A stretch of 43,386 nucleotides of DNA from Clostridium sp. Its GTDB lineage: Bacteria; Bacillota; Clostridia; Clostridiales; Clostridiaceae. The position numbers were made by a program, and so were the translations under genes. Each line of letters opens with the position of its first letter. Position 1 is the first letter of the stretch. Shown here piece after piece: positions 9,648 through 19,466 of the stretch. A model generated the notes under the pieces. That model was not told the DNA's origin, did not search any database, and worked only from the letters and a program-made list of their open reading frames with translations. The stretch covers positions 1 through 43,386 of the forward strand of contig JAQUXS010000016.1 of NCBI GenBank assembly GCA_028692255.1. Reading direction: 5' to 3'.

Positions 9648-10928
9648 TTGTTATCGACCTTACGTAATGCTTGGAAAGTACCACAGTTAAGAAAAAGATT
9701 GCTATGGACTGTTCTTCTTGTATTTGTTTATAGACTTGGTATTCATATACCTGTACCAGGAGTTGATACTACAAAGCTTATTAATATGTCAAGTCAGGCA
9801 GGTTCATTAGCAGGATTTTATGATTTGATGTCAGGTGGAGCATTTAGCAATTTTAGCATATTTGCTTTGGGTGTATTACCCTATATTAATGCATCAATCA
9901 TTGTACAACTTTTGACCGTAGCATTTCCTTCTCTTGAAGCAATTCAAAAAGAAGGAGAAGAAGGAAGAAAGAAAATACAAAACATAACAAGATATAGTTC
10001 AGTATTAATAGCTGCATTTCAGACCTTTGCAATCTATTCAGTCATAAATTCGCAGGGAGCTCTTAGAGATACTTCCAAGTTGAATATGTTTATGATTTTA
10101 CTTACTCTTACAACTGCTTCAACATTTTTAATGTGGCTTGGAGAACAGATAACTGTAAAGGGAATCGGAAATGGTATTTCACTTATTATGTTTATTAATA
10201 TAGTTTCTAGAATACCAAGTATGATTTATCAAGTTGCTACTTTGCAGCATACAGGTACAGTAGATTCTGTTCAAATAACAGTTCTTATTGTATTTTTACT
10301 TGCATTGTTTATTGCAGTTATAGTTGCAAGTTTAGCTGAAAGACGTATTCCAGTTCAGTATGCAGGTAAAATGGGTGGATTAGCTAAAAAGGGAAAAAAT
10401 CCTTATATTCCCCTTAATATCAATGCATCTGCAATTATAGCTATAATTTTTGCTATGGCAGTTATGCAGTTTCCACTTATGATACTGCAGTTTTGGCCAA
10501 AGTCTAAAATGTATAGTTTGATTATAACTGGCAAGTACAGTATTTTTAGACAAAACAGTGTAGAGTATTTAGTTGCAAGTTTTGTATTTATAATATTTTT
10601 CACTTGGTTTTATACCTTAATTACATTTAAACCTGACGAAATGGCTGAAAATATGCATAAATCCGCTGGATTTATACCTGGAATAAGGCCTGGTGAACCT
10701 ACTGCAAGACATATCGAAAAAGTGCTTGGTTACGTATCAATATTTTGGGGATTTTTTGCAGGAGTAATAGCTACAGCTCCAATGGTGCTAGAGACTTATA
10801 CCAAATTTCAAGGATTATATTTTACAGGAACTGGTCTTTTGATAATGGTAGGAGTTGCACTTGAAACTATGAAAGCTATTGAAGCACAACTAGTAATGAG
10901 GCATTACGAAGGATTCCTTAGTGAATAA
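9648..10928 (+). CDS. secY: Protein translocase subunit SecY
   Basis: 426 residues, TTG start (MLSTLRNAWKVPQLRKRLLW) with AGAGGTGG upstream inside the end of rplO. Ten hydrophobic segments. The plug/helix-2 region has YDLMSGGAFSNFSIFALGVLPYI split around the channel, and the cytosolic loops carry PVQYAGKMGG and the SecA/ribosome-binding loop KPGIRPGEPTARHIE-like segment here read GFIPGIRPGEPTARHIEKVL. SecY forms the protein-conducting channel with SecE and SecG. One base from rplO, so probably coupled. Confidence 0.97.
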   Translation: MLSTLRNAWKVPQLRKRLLWTVLLVFVYRLGIHIPVPGVDTTKLINMSSQAGSLAGFYDLMSGGAFSNFSIFALGVLPYINASIIVQLLTVAFPSLEAIQKEGEEGRKKIQNITRYSSVLIAAFQTFAIYSVINSQGALRDTSKLNMFMILLTLTTASTFLMWLGEQITVKGIGNGISLIMFINIVSRIPSMIYQVATLQHTGTVDSVQITVLIVFLLALFIAVIVASLAERRIPVQYAGKMGGLAKKGKNPYIPLNINASAIIAIIFAMAVMQFPLMILQFWPKSKMYSLIITGKYSIFRQNSVEYLVASFVFIIFFTWFYTLITFKPDEMAENMHKSAGFIPGIRPGEPTARHIEKVLGYVSIFWGFFAGVIATAPMVLETYTKFQGLYFTGTGLLIMVGVALETMKAIEAQLVMRHYEGFLSE

Positions 10929-10949
10929 TGGGTTGGAGATGATGATTAA

Positions 10950-11588
10950 ATGAAAATGGTATTGCTTGGACCTCCTGGAGCAGGAAAAGGAACTCAGGCT
11001 AAACAGATAAGCAGTAAATATGGTATTCCACATATATCTACTGGAGATATATTTAGAAAAAATATATCAGAAAAAACAGAACTTGGCGTAAAAGCTAAGG
11101 GATATATGGATAAGGGATTACTTGTACCAGATGAACTTACTATTGAAATAGTAAAAGATAGGTTGAATGAAAGTGATTGTAAAAGTGGTTTTTTACTTGA
11201 TGGTTTCCCTAGAACTGTTAAGCAAGCACAAGCGCTTGATGGATTTTTAAATGGCGAAATAGATACTGCCTTACTTATAGATGTTCCAAAAGGAAATATA
11301 GTAGGCAGAATGACTGGAAGAAGAGTTTGTCCTAAATGTGGAGCTAGTTATCATATTAAATTTAATCCACCAAAAGTAGAGGGAAAATGCGATACATGTG
11401 GTACTGCACTTGTGCAGAGAAAAGATGACAGTGAAGAAACTGTTAATGAAAGATTAGACGTATATTATAAGCAAACACAACCACTAGTTGAGTATTACAA
11501 ATCTGCTGATGTATTATGTACTGTAGATGGTACACAAGATATAGGTGATGTTTTTAAAGATATCTGTGATATCTTAGGGAGAAATTAA
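10950..11588 (+). CDS. adk: Adenylate kinase
   Basis: 212 residues, long (LID-containing) form. P-loop [11 protein letters not shown] at residues 7-17, the NMP-binding region with [10 protein letters not shown], and [10 protein letters not shown]. The LID carries four cysteines (Cys127, Cys130, Cys147, Cys150), the zinc-binding version common in Gram-positive bacteria. Converts AMP plus ATP into two ADP. Sits between secY and map, as in most Firmicutes. Confidence 0.97.
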   Translation: MKMVLLGPPGAGKGTQAKQISSKYGIPHISTGDIFRKNISEKTELGVKAKGYMDKGLLVPDELTIEIVKDRLNESDCKSGFLLDGFPRTVKQAQALDGFLNGEIDTALLIDVPKGNIVGRMTGRRVCPKCGASYHIKFNPPKVEGKCDTCGTALVQRKDDSEETVNERLDVYYKQTQPLVEYYKSADVLCTVDGTQDIGDVFKDICDILGRN

Positions 11589-11592
11589 TAAT

Positions 11593-12345
11593 ATGATTAT
11601 AATTAAAAATGATTCAGAAATAGAGCTAATGAGACATGCAGGTAAATTAGTAGGCGAAACTCTTTTAGAGTTAGAAAAACATGTTAAGCCAGGAATAACT
11701 ACTGCAAAACTTGATAGAATTGCAGAAGATTTCATAACAAACCATAATGCAGTTCCTTCTTTTAAAGGCTATGGTGGATTTCCAGGATCAATATGTACTT
11801 CAATAAACAATGAAGTAGTACATGGAATTCCTTCTAAAAGCAGAAAATTAAAAGAAGGAGACATATTAAGTATTGACTGCGGTGCAATACTTGAAGGATA
11901 TCAGGGTGATGCTGCAAGAACTTTTGCTGTAGGAGAAATATCAGAAGAAGCACAAAAGCTAATCGATGTTACAAAGCAAAGTTTCTTTGAAGGAGCTAAA
12001 AAATGTATTGTAGGAGGAAGATTAGGTGATGTATCTTCAGCAGTTCAAAAATATGCTGAAAGCTTTGGATTCTCTATTGTAAGAGATTACGTAGGACATG
12101 GAATAGGTAAGGATATGCATGAAGATCCAGAGGTACCTAATTTCGGAAGACCAGGTAGAGGGCAAAAGCTTGAACATGGTATGGTTATTGCAATAGAACC
12201 TATGGTTAATGCAGGAAAATATTATGTTTATACGGAGCCAAACGACTGGACTGTTGATACAGAAGATGGAAGTCTTGCTGCTCATTATGAAAACACCGTT
12301 GCAATTTTAGATAATGGGCCTGAAATATTAACTCTAATTAAATAG
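11593..12345 (+). CDS. map: Methionine aminopeptidase, type I
   Basis: 250 residues. Removes the initiator methionine from new proteins. The five metal ligands are visible in their motifs: Asp in LSIDCGAILEGYQGDAAR (two Asp), His in YVGHGIGKDMHEDPEVPNF, Glu in IAIEPMV and Glu in HYENTVAI. The start lies 4 bp after the adk stop with only a weak AGGGAGAAATTAATA binding site, suggesting coupling to adk. Confidence 0.96.
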   Translation: MIIIKNDSEIELMRHAGKLVGETLLELEKHVKPGITTAKLDRIAEDFITNHNAVPSFKGYGGFPGSICTSINNEVVHGIPSKSRKLKEGDILSIDCGAILEGYQGDAARTFAVGEISEEAQKLIDVTKQSFFEGAKKCIVGGRLGDVSSAVQKYAESFGFSIVRDYVGHGIGKDMHEDPEVPNFGRPGRGQKLEHGMVIAIEPMVNAGKYYVYTEPNDWTVDTEDGSLAAHYENTVAILDNGPEILTLIK

Positions 12346-12355
12346 GGGTGAATAA

Positions 12356-12637
12356 ATGAAGGATAGTTACTTAGGTGCGGTTGTTTATTCAAAAGCTGGA
12401 AGGGATATAGGTAAAAAATTCATAATTTTGGATATAATAAATAATGAATATGTTTATATTTCTGATGGCGATTTAAGGAAAGTCGAAAAGCCTAAAAAAA
12501 AGAAATTAAAACATTTGAAGTTTACTGAAATATTTTCGCAGGAAATTAAAGATGAAATCTTAAATGGTGAAAAGAAAATTAGTAATTCAGAGATAAGAAA
12601 ATTTCTAAAGTCATTAGGCATTAACAAGGAGGCTTGA
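12356..12637 (+). CDS. Small KOW-domain RNA-binding protein (L14e-like)
   Basis: 93 residues. The N-terminal half ([20 protein letters not shown], then a short hydrophobic strand and [14 protein letters not shown]) matches the KOW/L14e-like small proteins encoded between map and infA in many Firmicutes. A basic linker is followed by a helical C terminus. Exact role unknown; ribosome or RNA association is inferred from the KOW fold and context. GGGGTGA precedes the ATG, 10 bp after map and 7 bp before infA. Confidence 0.8.
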   Translation: MKDSYLGAVVYSKAGRDIGKKFIILDIINNEYVYISDGDLRKVEKPKKKKLKHLKFTEIFSQEIKDEILNGEKKISNSEIRKFLKSLGINKEA

Positions 12638-12644
12638 TTACCGT

Positions 12645-12863
12645 ATGTCAAAAAGCGATGTAATAGAAATGCAGGGTAAAGTTTTAGAATCTTTACCAAA
12701 TGCAATGTTTCAAGTAGAACTTGAAAGTGGGCAGAAAATTCTAGCTCATATTTCAGGAAAGTTAAGAATGAATTTTATAAGAATATTACCAGGAGATAAA
12801 GTTACTGTTGAACTATCTCCGTATGATTTAAGTAGAGGAAGAATAACTTGGAGAGCTAAATAA
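12645..12863 (+). CDS. infA: Translation initiation factor IF-1
   Basis: 72 residues, the exact family length. S1/OB-fold protein: [20 protein letters not shown], then [20 protein letters not shown] and the conserved end [20 protein letters not shown]. Binds the 30S A site with IF-2 and IF-3. AAGGAGG is about 12 bp before the ATG (the preceding gene ends within this spacer). Confidence 0.97.
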   Translation: MSKSDVIEMQGKVLESLPNAMFQVELESGQKILAHISGKLRMNFIRILPGDKVTVELSPYDLSRGRITWRAK

Positions 12864-12882
12864 TAATACAACCAAGTAATAA

Positions 12883-13008
<126 letters not shown>

Positions 13009-13052
13009 TAGTTGAAAAATAGTTTAGTTGTTGTTAAAATATGTTTTAGGAT

Positions 13053-13088
13053 GGCTGCCAATAAAATATGAAAATATATTTTATTGCC
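13053..13088 (+). promoter_or_regulatory. AT-rich hairpin in the rpmJ-rpsM spacer
   Basis: AATAAAATAT (13060-13069) pairs with ATATTTTATT (13076-13085) around a 6-nt loop, with GGC (13053-13055) and GCC (13086-13088) able to extend it. No T-tract follows, so it does not look like a terminator. The 139-bp spacer is the longest gap inside the spc-alpha part and may be a leader for the rpsM group. Confidence 0.4.
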
Positions 13089-13147
13089 TAGAGCTTTATA
13101 TAGAAAAGCAAAAATGAGAAATTAAACCTCAGGAGGTGTAAATATTA

Positions 13148-13516
13148 ATGGCAAGAATAGCAGGTGTCGACCTACCAAAAGAAAAAAGAATTGAAATAGG
13201 TTTAACTTATATTTTTGGAATAGGTTTACCAAAATCACACGAAATATTAGAAGCTACTGGCGTTAATCCTGATATAAGAGTAAAAGATTTATCAGAGAGT
13301 GAAGTTAATGCCATAAGAGATTATGTAAATAAACAAGTTAAAGTCGAGGGTGACTTAAAGAGAGAAGTAGCTCTTAACATTAAAAGACTTGTTGAAATAG
13401 GTTGCTATAGAGGAATTAGACATAGAAAAGGACTTCCAGTAAGAGGTCAGAAAACTAAGAACAATGCAAGAACTAGAAAAGGACCTAAGAGAGCAGTTGG
13501 AGCTAGAAGAAAATAG
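13148..13516 (+). CDS. rpsM: 30S ribosomal protein S13
   Basis: 122 residues. [20 protein letters not shown], the helix-two-turns-helix motif with [14 protein letters not shown], and the C-terminal signature ending in [21 protein letters not shown]13 contacts P-site tRNA and forms bridges to the 50S subunit. CAGGAGGTG precedes the ATG. Confidence 0.97.
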   Translation: MARIAGVDLPKEKRIEIGLTYIFGIGLPKSHEILEATGVNPDIRVKDLSESEVNAIRDYVNKQVKVEGDLKREVALNIKRLVEIGCYRGIRHRKGLPVRGQKTKNNARTRKGPKRAVGARRK

Positions 13517-13534
13517 TAAGGAGGGATAACGACA

Positions 13535-13930
13535 ATGGCAGTACAAAAAGGTAAGAAATCAAGAAGAAAAAAAGAGAAAAAAAACGTTGAACATGGTTGT
13601 GCTCATATTAAATCAACATTCAATAATTCAATAGTTACTTTGACTGATAATGCAGGAAATGCACTTTCATGGGCAAGTGCTGGTGGACTTGGATATAGAG
13701 GATCAAGAAAGAGCACTCCTTTTGCCGCTCAAATGGCTGCAGAAACTGCTGCTAAAGCTGCAATGGAACACGGATTAAAAAGCGTAGATGTTTTTGTTAA
13801 AGGACCTGGAGCAGGAAGAGAAGCTGCTATAAGATCTCTTCAAGCAGCAGGATTAGAAGTTACACTTATAAAAGATGTTACTCCTATCCCACACAATGGT
13901 TGCAGACCACCAAAGAGAAGAAGAGTCTAA
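13535..13930 (+). CDS. rpsK: 30S ribosomal protein S11
   Basis: 131 residues. Basic N terminus [20 protein letters not shown], then the conserved [10 protein letters not shown]-like segment ([16 protein letters not shown]), [18 protein letters not shown], and the S11 signature with [17 protein letters not shown] ending [16 protein letters not shown]11 is in the 30S platform near the mRNA exit. AAGGAGGG upstream. Confidence 0.97.
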   Translation: MAVQKGKKSRRKKEKKNVEHGCAHIKSTFNNSIVTLTDNAGNALSWASAGGLGYRGSRKSTPFAAQMAAETAAKAAMEHGLKSVDVFVKGPGAGREAAIRSLQAAGLEVTLIKDVTPIPHNGCRPPKRRRV

Positions 13931-13960
13931 TTACAATAAATCTACAGGAGGTGTAAAAAA

Positions 13961-14581
13961 ATGGCAAAATATACTGGATCAGTTTGCAGATTATGCAGAA
14001 GAGAAGGATTAAAACTATTTCTTAAAGGAGATAGATGTTATACAGATAAGTGTGCATTCTCAAGAAGAGGTTATGCACCAGGACAACATGGTCAAGGTAG
14101 AAAGAAAATTTCAAACTACGGACTTCAATTAAGAGAAAAACAAAAAGCTAAAAGAATATATGGAGTACTTGAAAGCCAATTTAGAACATATTATTCAAAA
14201 TCTGAAAAAATTAAGGGTATTACAGGTGAAAACTTGTTAAAACTTCTTGAAATGAGATTAGATAATGTTGTTTATAGATTAGGATTTGGTAATTCAAGAA
14301 ATGAAGCAAGACAATTAGTAAATCACGGACATTTTCTTGTAAATGGAAGTAAAGTAGATATTCCATCTTATAAAGTAAAAGTTAATGATGTAATAACTGT
14401 ATCAGAAAAAAGCAGAGGAACTGAAAAGTTTAAAACATTTGCTGAAAATCCAAAGACACAACCAGCTTGGCTTACTGCAAACGTAGAAAACTTCGAAGGA
14501 AAAGTTATAGCTGAACCAAATAGATCAGATATAGATGTTCCTGTAAATGAAACATTAATTGTCGAACTATACAGCAAATAA
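13961..14581 (+). CDS. rpsD: 30S ribosomal protein S4, zinc-finger form
   Basis: 206 residues. The N terminus carries the C+ zinc finger (Cys9, Cys12, Cys26, Cys31). [15 protein letters not shown] and the S4 RNA-binding domain around [18 protein letters not shown] follow. S4 nucleates 30S assembly and is an autogenous repressor in both E. coli and B. subtilis by different targets. Here rpsD is inside the alpha operon between rpsK and rpoA, unlike the free-standing rpsD of B. subtilis. Confidence 0.97.
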   Translation: MAKYTGSVCRLCRREGLKLFLKGDRCYTDKCAFSRRGYAPGQHGQGRKKISNYGLQLREKQKAKRIYGVLESQFRTYYSKSEKIKGITGENLLKLLEMRLDNVVYRLGFGNSRNEARQLVNHGHFLVNGSKVDIPSYKVKVNDVITVSEKSRGTEKFKTFAENPKTQPAWLTANVENFEGKVIAEPNRSDIDVPVNETLIVELYSK

Positions 14582-14643
14582 TTGACATGGAATCAGTTGC
14601 CCTCAAATATAGTAGTTGCCACTAAAAAAGAGGAGGGTCATAG

Positions 14644-15591
14644 ATGTTAGAAATCGAAAAGCCAAAAATTGAATGTGTAGAATCAACTGAGGATGGTTCC
14701 TATGGTAAATTTGTAATTGAACCTTTAGAGAGAGGTTACGGAATTACTTTAGGAAATTCACTTAGAAGAATTCTTCTTTCATCATTACCAGGTGTAGCTG
14801 CCAATGCAGTAAAAATTGAAGGTGTTCTTCATGAGTTTTCAACTGTAAAAGGTGTTAAGGAAGATGTTACTGAAATAATACTTAACATCAAATGTTTAGC
14901 ATTGAAAATGAATGGTGATGGACCTAAGACTATTATTGTTGATGCAAAAGGACCTGGGGAAATTACAGCAGGAGATATAAAAACTGATGGAGAAGTTGAG
15001 ATTATAAACAATGATTTACATATAGCAACTCTTGATGATGATGGAAGATTGTATATGGAAATTGAAGTAAATAGAGGAAGAGGTTATGTTACTCAGAATA
15101 AAAACAAAAGAGATGACATGCCTATTGGAACTATTTCAGTAGACTCAATTTATACTCCAATCAAAAGAGTAAATTATAATGTCCAAAACTCAAGAGTAGG
15201 GCAAGTAACTGACTTTGATAAGTTAACTTTAGAAGTATGGACTAATGGTACTATAAGACCGGAAGAAGCTATTAGTTTATCATCTAAAATACTTATAGAG
15301 CACTTTAAATTATTTATGACTTTAACTGACCATGCAGATGATGTTGAAATAATGGTTGAAAAAGAAGAAGATAAGAAAGAAAAAGTGCTTGAAATGACAA
15401 TTGAAGAACTTGATTTATCAGTAAGAAGCTATAATTGCTTAAAGAGAGCTGGAATTAATACAGTTCAAGAACTTACTGAAAGATCAATGGATGATATGAT
15501 GAAAGTCAGAAATCTTGGAAAGAAATCTCTTGAAGAAGTTGAACAAAAACTTCAGGCATTAGATTTATCATTAAAGCAGAGTGAAGAATAG
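14644..15591 (+). CDS. rpoA: DNA-directed RNA polymerase alpha subunit
   Basis: 315 residues. N-terminal assembly domain with [20 protein letters not shown] and [18 protein letters not shown]; an acidic/charged linker around [13 protein letters not shown]-terminal domain with [16 protein letters not shown] and [16 protein letters not shown], the DNA UP-element and activator contact surface. GAGGAGGG lies upstream. Normal position between rpsD and rplQ. Confidence 0.98.
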   Translation: MLEIEKPKIECVESTEDGSYGKFVIEPLERGYGITLGNSLRRILLSSLPGVAANAVKIEGVLHEFSTVKGVKEDVTEIILNIKCLALKMNGDGPKTIIVDAKGPGEITAGDIKTDGEVEIINNDLHIATLDDDGRLYMEIEVNRGRGYVTQNKNKRDDMPIGTISVDSIYTPIKRVNYNVQNSRVGQVTDFDKLTLEVWTNGTIRPEEAISLSSKILIEHFKLFMTLTDHADDVEIMVEKEEDKKEKVLEMTIEELDLSVRSYNCLKRAGINTVQELTERSMDDMMKVRNLGKKSLEEVEQKLQALDLSLKQSEE

Positions 15592-15641
15592 ATATTTAAA
15601 ATATGCATAAATTATTTTAAATGAAAATTAAATATGATTGT

Positions 15642-15681
15642 GGGGGGATACCCTCCTGCATGACTCATATAAGCAAGGAGG
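15642..15681 (+). promoter_or_regulatory. Two competing hairpins covering the rplQ ribosome binding site
   Basis: Hairpin A: GGGGGG (15642-15647) pairs with CCCTCC (15651-15656) around ATA. Hairpin B: CCTCCTGC (15652-15659) pairs with GCAAGGAGG (15673-15681), with one bulge, and would cover the rplQ Shine-Dalgarno. The two share the CCTCC strand and exclude each other. The pairings are read directly; regulation is inference. Confidence 0.45.
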
Positions 15682-15688
15682 TAAACTA

Positions 15689-16030
15689 ATGGCAGGATAT
15701 CGTAAGCTTGGTCGTCCAACTGACCAAAGAAAAGCAATGCTAAGAAGTCTTGTTACTAGCCTTTTAAAACATGGTAAAATAGAAACTACTGGAACAAGGG
15801 CAAAGGAAACAAGAAGTATAACTGAAAAGATGATCACTCTTGCAAAAAGAGGAGATTTACACGCTAGAAGACAGGTGCTTGCATTTGTAAACGAAGAAGA
15901 AGTAGTTAAAAAATTATTTGCAGAAACTGCAAGTAAATACGCCGATAAAAATGGTGGATATACTAGAATAATTAAGGTAGGTCCAAGAAGAGGCGACGCA
16001 GCTGAAGTAGTCATACTTGAATTAGTATAA
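15689..16030 (+). CDS. rplQ: 50S ribosomal protein L17
   Basis: 113 residues from ATG 15689 ([19 protein letters not shown]) after GCAAGGAGGT. An in-frame ATG-like extension from 15638 would run through the G-rich leader and is rejected. Contains the L17 signature region [20 protein letters not shown] and the C-terminal [21 protein letters not shown]17 lies at the tunnel exit. Last gene of the ribosomal superoperon. Confidence 0.96.
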   Translation: MAGYRKLGRPTDQRKAMLRSLVTSLLKHGKIETTGTRAKETRSITEKMITLAKRGDLHARRQVLAFVNEEEVVKKLFAETASKYADKNGGYTRIIKVGPRRGDAAEVVILELV

Positions 16031-16037
16031 TTAAAAA

Positions 16038-16076
16038 GGGGATTAAGTTCTAAAAAACTTAGTCCCCATTTTATTA
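16038..16076 (+). terminator. Terminator-like hairpin after rplQ
   Basis: GGGGATTAAGTT (16038-16049) pairs with AACTTAGTCCCC (16056-16067) with one G-T pair. The following ATTTTATTAAAT tract is interrupted, so termination may be partial and some transcription may continue into ecfA1, which has no clear promoter. Confidence 0.7.
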
Positions 16077-16093
16077 AATATGGAGGTGTTATT

Positions 16094-16939
16094 ATGGAAA
16101 ATAACATGGTAGAGTGTAAAGATGTTACGTATAGATATGAGAATAGCGAAGAGAAAACCTTTAATCTTGCATTAGATAATATAAACCTTAATATAAAAAA
16201 AGGTGAATTTGTAGTAATATTAGGTAGAAATGGATCAGGAAAGTCAACTCTTGCAAAAAATATAAATGCACTTATGGTTCCAAGTACAGGGAAAGTTATA
16301 GTTGATGGACTCGACACAAGTGATAGCAAGAATATATGGGATATAAGAAACAAAGCAGGTATGGTATTTCAAAATCCAGATAATCAACTTGTTGCAACAA
16401 TAGTTGAAGAAGATGTAGCTTTTGGTCCTGAGAATCTTGGAGTTCCACCGGAGGAAATAAGAAAAAGAGTTGATAATGTACTTAAAAGAGTTGGAATGTA
16501 TGAGTATAGAAAGCATGCACCACATTTATTATCTGGCGGGCAAAAACAGAGGGTAGCTATTGCAGGTGCTCTTGCAATGCAGCCAGAATGTATAATATTT
16601 GATGAATCAACTGCTATGCTTGATCCTTCAGGTAGAAAAGAGATTATAAATACAATTGAAGATTTAAACAAAAATAGTCATATGACTATTATCCTTATAA
16701 CACATTACATGGAAGAAGCAATAAATGCTGATAGAATAATTGTTATTGACAAGGGAAAAATAAAACTTCAAGGTTCACCAAAAAATGTATTCAAAGAAGT
16801 TAGTGAAATGAAAAAAATGGGATTGGATGTTCCCCAGATGACAGAACTTTCTTATGAGCTTAGAAAAAGTGGGATAGACTTAAGAAGTGATATTTTATCT
16901 ATAGATGAGATGGTGAGAGAATTATGTCAATTAAAATAG
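16094..16939 (+). CDS. ecfA1: ECF transporter ATP-binding subunit EcfA1
   Basis: 281 residues, ABC ATPase. Walker [10 protein letters not shown] at residues 44-52, Q-loop [20 protein letters not shown] (typical of ECF A subunits), signature [17 protein letters not shown], Walker [14 protein letters not shown], and the H-loop [10 protein letters not shown]. Energizes vitamin/metal uptake by the energy-coupling factor module together with EcfA2 and EcfT. GGAGGTG precedes the ATG. Its 3' end overlaps ecfA2 by 16 bases. Formerly called cbiO. Confidence 0.95.
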   Translation: MENNMVECKDVTYRYENSEEKTFNLALDNINLNIKKGEFVVILGRNGSGKSTLAKNINALMVPSTGKVIVDGLDTSDSKNIWDIRNKAGMVFQNPDNQLVATIVEEDVAFGPENLGVPPEEIRKRVDNVLKRVGMYEYRKHAPHLLSGGQKQRVAIAGALAMQPECIIFDESTAMLDPSGRKEIINTIEDLNKNSHMTIILITHYMEEAINADRIIVIDKGKIKLQGSPKNVFKEVSEMKKMGLDVPQMTELSYELRKSGIDLRSDILSIDEMVRELCQLK

Positions 16940-17787
16940 AAAATTTAACTCATATATATATGGAAGGTACACCTTTTGAAAAAAAAGCATTAGATGACAT
17001 TAATATAGAAATTAATCATGGTGAGTTTGTAGCATTAATTGGGCATACAGGTTCTGGTAAATCAACATTAATACAGCATATAAATGGACTCTTAAAACCT
17101 ACAAAAGGGAAAATATTCATAGATGATATGGATATAACTTTAAAGAAAACAAAACTTACTGAGATAAGGAAGAAAGTTGGACTTGTTTTCCAGTATCCTG
17201 AATATCAGCTGTTTGAAGAGACAGTTGAAAAGGACATAGCATATGGTCCTTCAAATTTAAAGTTAGGTGAAGAGGAAATTTTAAAAAGAGTAAAAAGATC
17301 TATGGCTATGGTGGGTCTTGACTATGATACCTATAGGTTTAAATCACCTTTTGAATTAAGTGGCGGACAGAAAAGAAGAGTTGCTATTGCAGGAGTTGTT
17401 GCTATGCAGCCAAGTGTTTTGATATTAGATGAACCTACTGCAGGGCTTGACCCAAAAGGAAGAGATGACATACTTTCTAAAATATCCAACTTTAGAGATG
17501 AATATAATATGACGATAATATTGGTATCTCATAGTATGGAAGATGTTGCAAAGGTTGCAGATAGAATACTTGTTATGAATCAAGGAAAATGCATTCTTGA
17601 TGGGACACCAAAAAAAATCTTTAGAGAAGTAGATACTCTTGAAAGTATAGGTCTTGCTGTACCTAAGGTAACTTATCTTGCAAGAAAACTTAGGAAAAAT
17701 GGTTTTGATATATCAAGTGATATATTTACAGTAGAACAGGCTAAGGATGAAATCTTAAAATGTTTAAGGGGCGGTGAGCATGCTTAA
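16924..17787 (+). CDS. ecfA2: ECF transporter ATP-binding subunit EcfA2
   Basis: 287 residues. Walker [10 protein letters not shown] at residues 40-48, Q-loop [21 protein letters not shown], signature [17 protein letters not shown], Walker [15 protein letters not shown]-loop ILVSHSMED. Pairs with EcfA1 as a heterodimer. Starts inside the end of ecfA1 (GAGATGGTGAGAG serves as binding site) and its end overlaps ecfT by 8 bases, so the three genes are tightly coupled. Confidence 0.95.
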   Translation: MSIKIENLTHIYMEGTPFEKKALDDINIEINHGEFVALIGHTGSGKSTLIQHINGLLKPTKGKIFIDDMDITLKKTKLTEIRKKVGLVFQYPEYQLFEETVEKDIAYGPSNLKLGEEEILKRVKRSMAMVGLDYDTYRFKSPFELSGGQKRRVAIAGVVAMQPSVLILDEPTAGLDPKGRDDILSKISNFRDEYNMTIILVSHSMEDVAKVADRILVMNQGKCILDGTPKKIFREVDTLESIGLAVPKVTYLARKLRKNGFDISSDIFTVEQAKDEILKCLRGGEHA

Positions 17788-18583
17788 GGATATTACTATA
17801 GGACAATATATTCCAGGTGATTCAGCAGTTCATAAATTGGATCCAAGAATTAAAATAATATTATCATTAGTATACATAATAGACTTATTTTTAATAAACC
17901 ATTATGTAGGATATGCGTTTGTATTAGTTTTTACCGCATTTGTGATTTTAATTTCAAAAATACAGTTAAGATATATATATAAAGGACTTAAGCCTATAGT
18001 TATTCTGCTTCTAATAACAGGTATAATGAATATATTTTTGACACCTGGAACGCATCTATTGTTTAAATATGGCATCTTCACAATATATAAAGAAGGTGTA
18101 GACCTTGCTGTGTTTATGATGATAAGATTAATTCTTTTAATTGTAGGTACATCACTTTTAACTCTTACAACTTCGCCAATAGAACTTACAGATGGACTTG
18201 AAAAATTAATGAATCCGCTTAAAAAAATAGGTGTTCCAGCCCATGAACTTGCAATGATGATGACAATTGCACTAAGGTTCATACCAACACTTATAGATGA
18301 AACTGATAAGATAATGAAGGCACAGATGGCAAGAGGAGCAGATTTTGAATCAGGTAATATATTTCAAAGGGCTAAAAGCCTTGTACCAGTACTTGTCCCT
18401 CTTTTTGTAAGCTCATTTAGAAGAGCTGATGAACTAGCAATGGCAATGGAAGCTAGATGTTATAGAGGAGGAGAAGGAAGAACAAGAATGAAAATATTAA
18501 AGTTAAGATTTAGAGATGCTGCGGCATGTTTTGTAACTTTAATTTTAGTGGTATTTTCAGTTGGAACAAGATTTATATATTAA
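17780..18583 (+). CDS. ecfT: ECF transporter transmembrane subunit EcfT
   Basis: 267 residues from ATG 17780 after GGGGCGGTGAG; GTG 17774 is an alternative that overlaps that site. N-terminal [20 protein letters not shown], several membrane helices, then the two Ala-Arg-Gly-like coupling motifs [10 protein letters not shown] and [14 protein letters not shown] that contact the ATPases. No substrate-binding S component is in the window, so this is the shared (group II) module that serves S proteins encoded elsewhere. Confidence 0.94.
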   Translation: MLKDITIGQYIPGDSAVHKLDPRIKIILSLVYIIDLFLINHYVGYAFVLVFTAFVILISKIQLRYIYKGLKPIVILLLITGIMNIFLTPGTHLLFKYGIFTIYKEGVDLAVFMMIRLILLIVGTSLLTLTTSPIELTDGLEKLMNPLKKIGVPAHELAMMMTIALRFIPTLIDETDKIMKAQMARGADFESGNIFQRAKSLVPVLVPLFVSSFRRADELAMAMEARCYRGGEGRTRMKILKLRFRDAAACFVTLILVVFSVGTRFIY

Positions 18584-18600
18584 TTTTAGGATGTGAAAAA

Positions 18601-19335
18601 GTGAAAAACGTAAAGCTTGTAATGGAATATGATGGAACAAATTATTCAGGCTGGCAGATACAAAAAAATTCTATTACAATACAGCAGGTTTTAGAAGAAA
18701 AAATAAAATCTGTTACAGGTGAGGATATAAAAGTTATAGGTTCAAGTAGAACTGATGCCGGAGTACATGCAAGGGGATTTGTTGGAAATTTTTTTACAGG
18801 CTCAAAGATACCAGCTGATAGATTTAGAGATATATTAAATGGTAAACTACCAGAGGATATAGTTATCCTTAATTCTTGTGAAGTAGATATAAATTTTAAT
18901 GCAAGGTTTCTAAGTAAGGGTAAAACTTATAGTTATACCATACTTAATTCAATGCAAAGACCAGCTATAAATAGAAATTATGTATATCATGTTAGAAAAA
19001 AACTGGATGTAGAAGCTATAAAAAATGCAGCAAAAAAATTTATAGGTACATACGATTTCTCTGCATTTAAAAGCAGCGGAGGCAGTGCAAAAACTAGTAT
19101 TAGAACTATAAGAGGGCTTGATGTTCTAATAGTAAATGAGTATATAATGGTGTATATAACTGGTGATGGATTTTTGTATAACATGGTAAGAATTATTATG
19201 GGGACATTAGTTAAAGTTGGACTCCATAGAATTGATCCATGTGAAATACCAAAAATAATATTATCAAAAGATAGAACTATGTCCGGACCATGTCTGCCGG
19301 CATCTGGATTATGTCTTGAAAAAGTTTATTATTAA
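18601..19335 (+). CDS. truA: tRNA pseudouridine(38-40) synthase TruA
   Basis: 244 residues from GTG 18601 (MKNVKLVMEYDGTNYSGWQ). A longer in-frame reading begins inside ecfT and lacks family similarity. The catalytic Asp52 sits in SSRTDAGVHARG; FNARFLSKGKTYSY and the C-terminal FLYNMVRIIMGTLVKVG are typical. Converts uridines 38-40 of the tRNA anticodon arm. The ecfA1-ecfA2-ecfT-truA-rplM-rpsI order is standard in Firmicutes. Confidence 0.96.
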   Translation: MKNVKLVMEYDGTNYSGWQIQKNSITIQQVLEEKIKSVTGEDIKVIGSSRTDAGVHARGFVGNFFTGSKIPADRFRDILNGKLPEDIVILNSCEVDINFNARFLSKGKTYSYTILNSMQRPAINRNYVYHVRKKLDVEAIKNAAKKFIGTYDFSAFKSSGGSAKTSIRTIRGLDVLIVNEYIMVYITGDGFLYNMVRIIMGTLVKVGLHRIDPCEIPKIILSKDRTMSGPCLPASGLCLEKVYY

Positions 19336-19343
19336 TAAAAATA

Positions 19344-19372
19344 TTGACACACGTGGCAGATTGTATTATAAT
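19344..19372 (+). promoter_or_regulatory. Sigma-A promoter of rplM-rpsI
   Basis: Perfect TTGACA (19344-19349) and perfect TATAAT (19367-19372) with 17-bp spacing. The L13 leader structure begins about 15 bp downstream. Confidence 0.9.
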
Positions 19373-19387
19373 AATCATGTTTGTATA

Positions 19388-19435
19388 ACGTTGTTTTAAA
19401 AGATCCACTAGCCCCGGATCTTTGACATAGAACGT
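19388..19435 (+). promoter_or_regulatory. L13-type ribosomal protein leader
   Basis: Nested hairpin: ACGTT (19388-19392) pairs with AACGT (19431-19435), and inside it AAAGATCC (19399-19406) pairs with GGATCTTT (19416-19423). Position before rplM and general shape fit the known Firmicute L13 leader family, thought to mediate autoregulation by L13. Exact family membership would need a covariance-model search. Confidence 0.65.
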
Positions 19436-19466
19436 AATTTATGTAAAGTTCAGGAGGGTAAAAAAT

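Noticed and set aside
14582-14613. Possible promoter TTGACA / TATAGT before rpoA
   Set aside because: Spacing is 20 bp and the -10 is imperfect; also inside a continuous operon. Not strong enough to list.
15628-16353. Minus-strand open frame of 241 codons across rplQ and ecfA1
   Set aside because: Antisense to two certain genes, spans the terminator between them, no ribosome binding site and no recognisable protein; a coding shadow.
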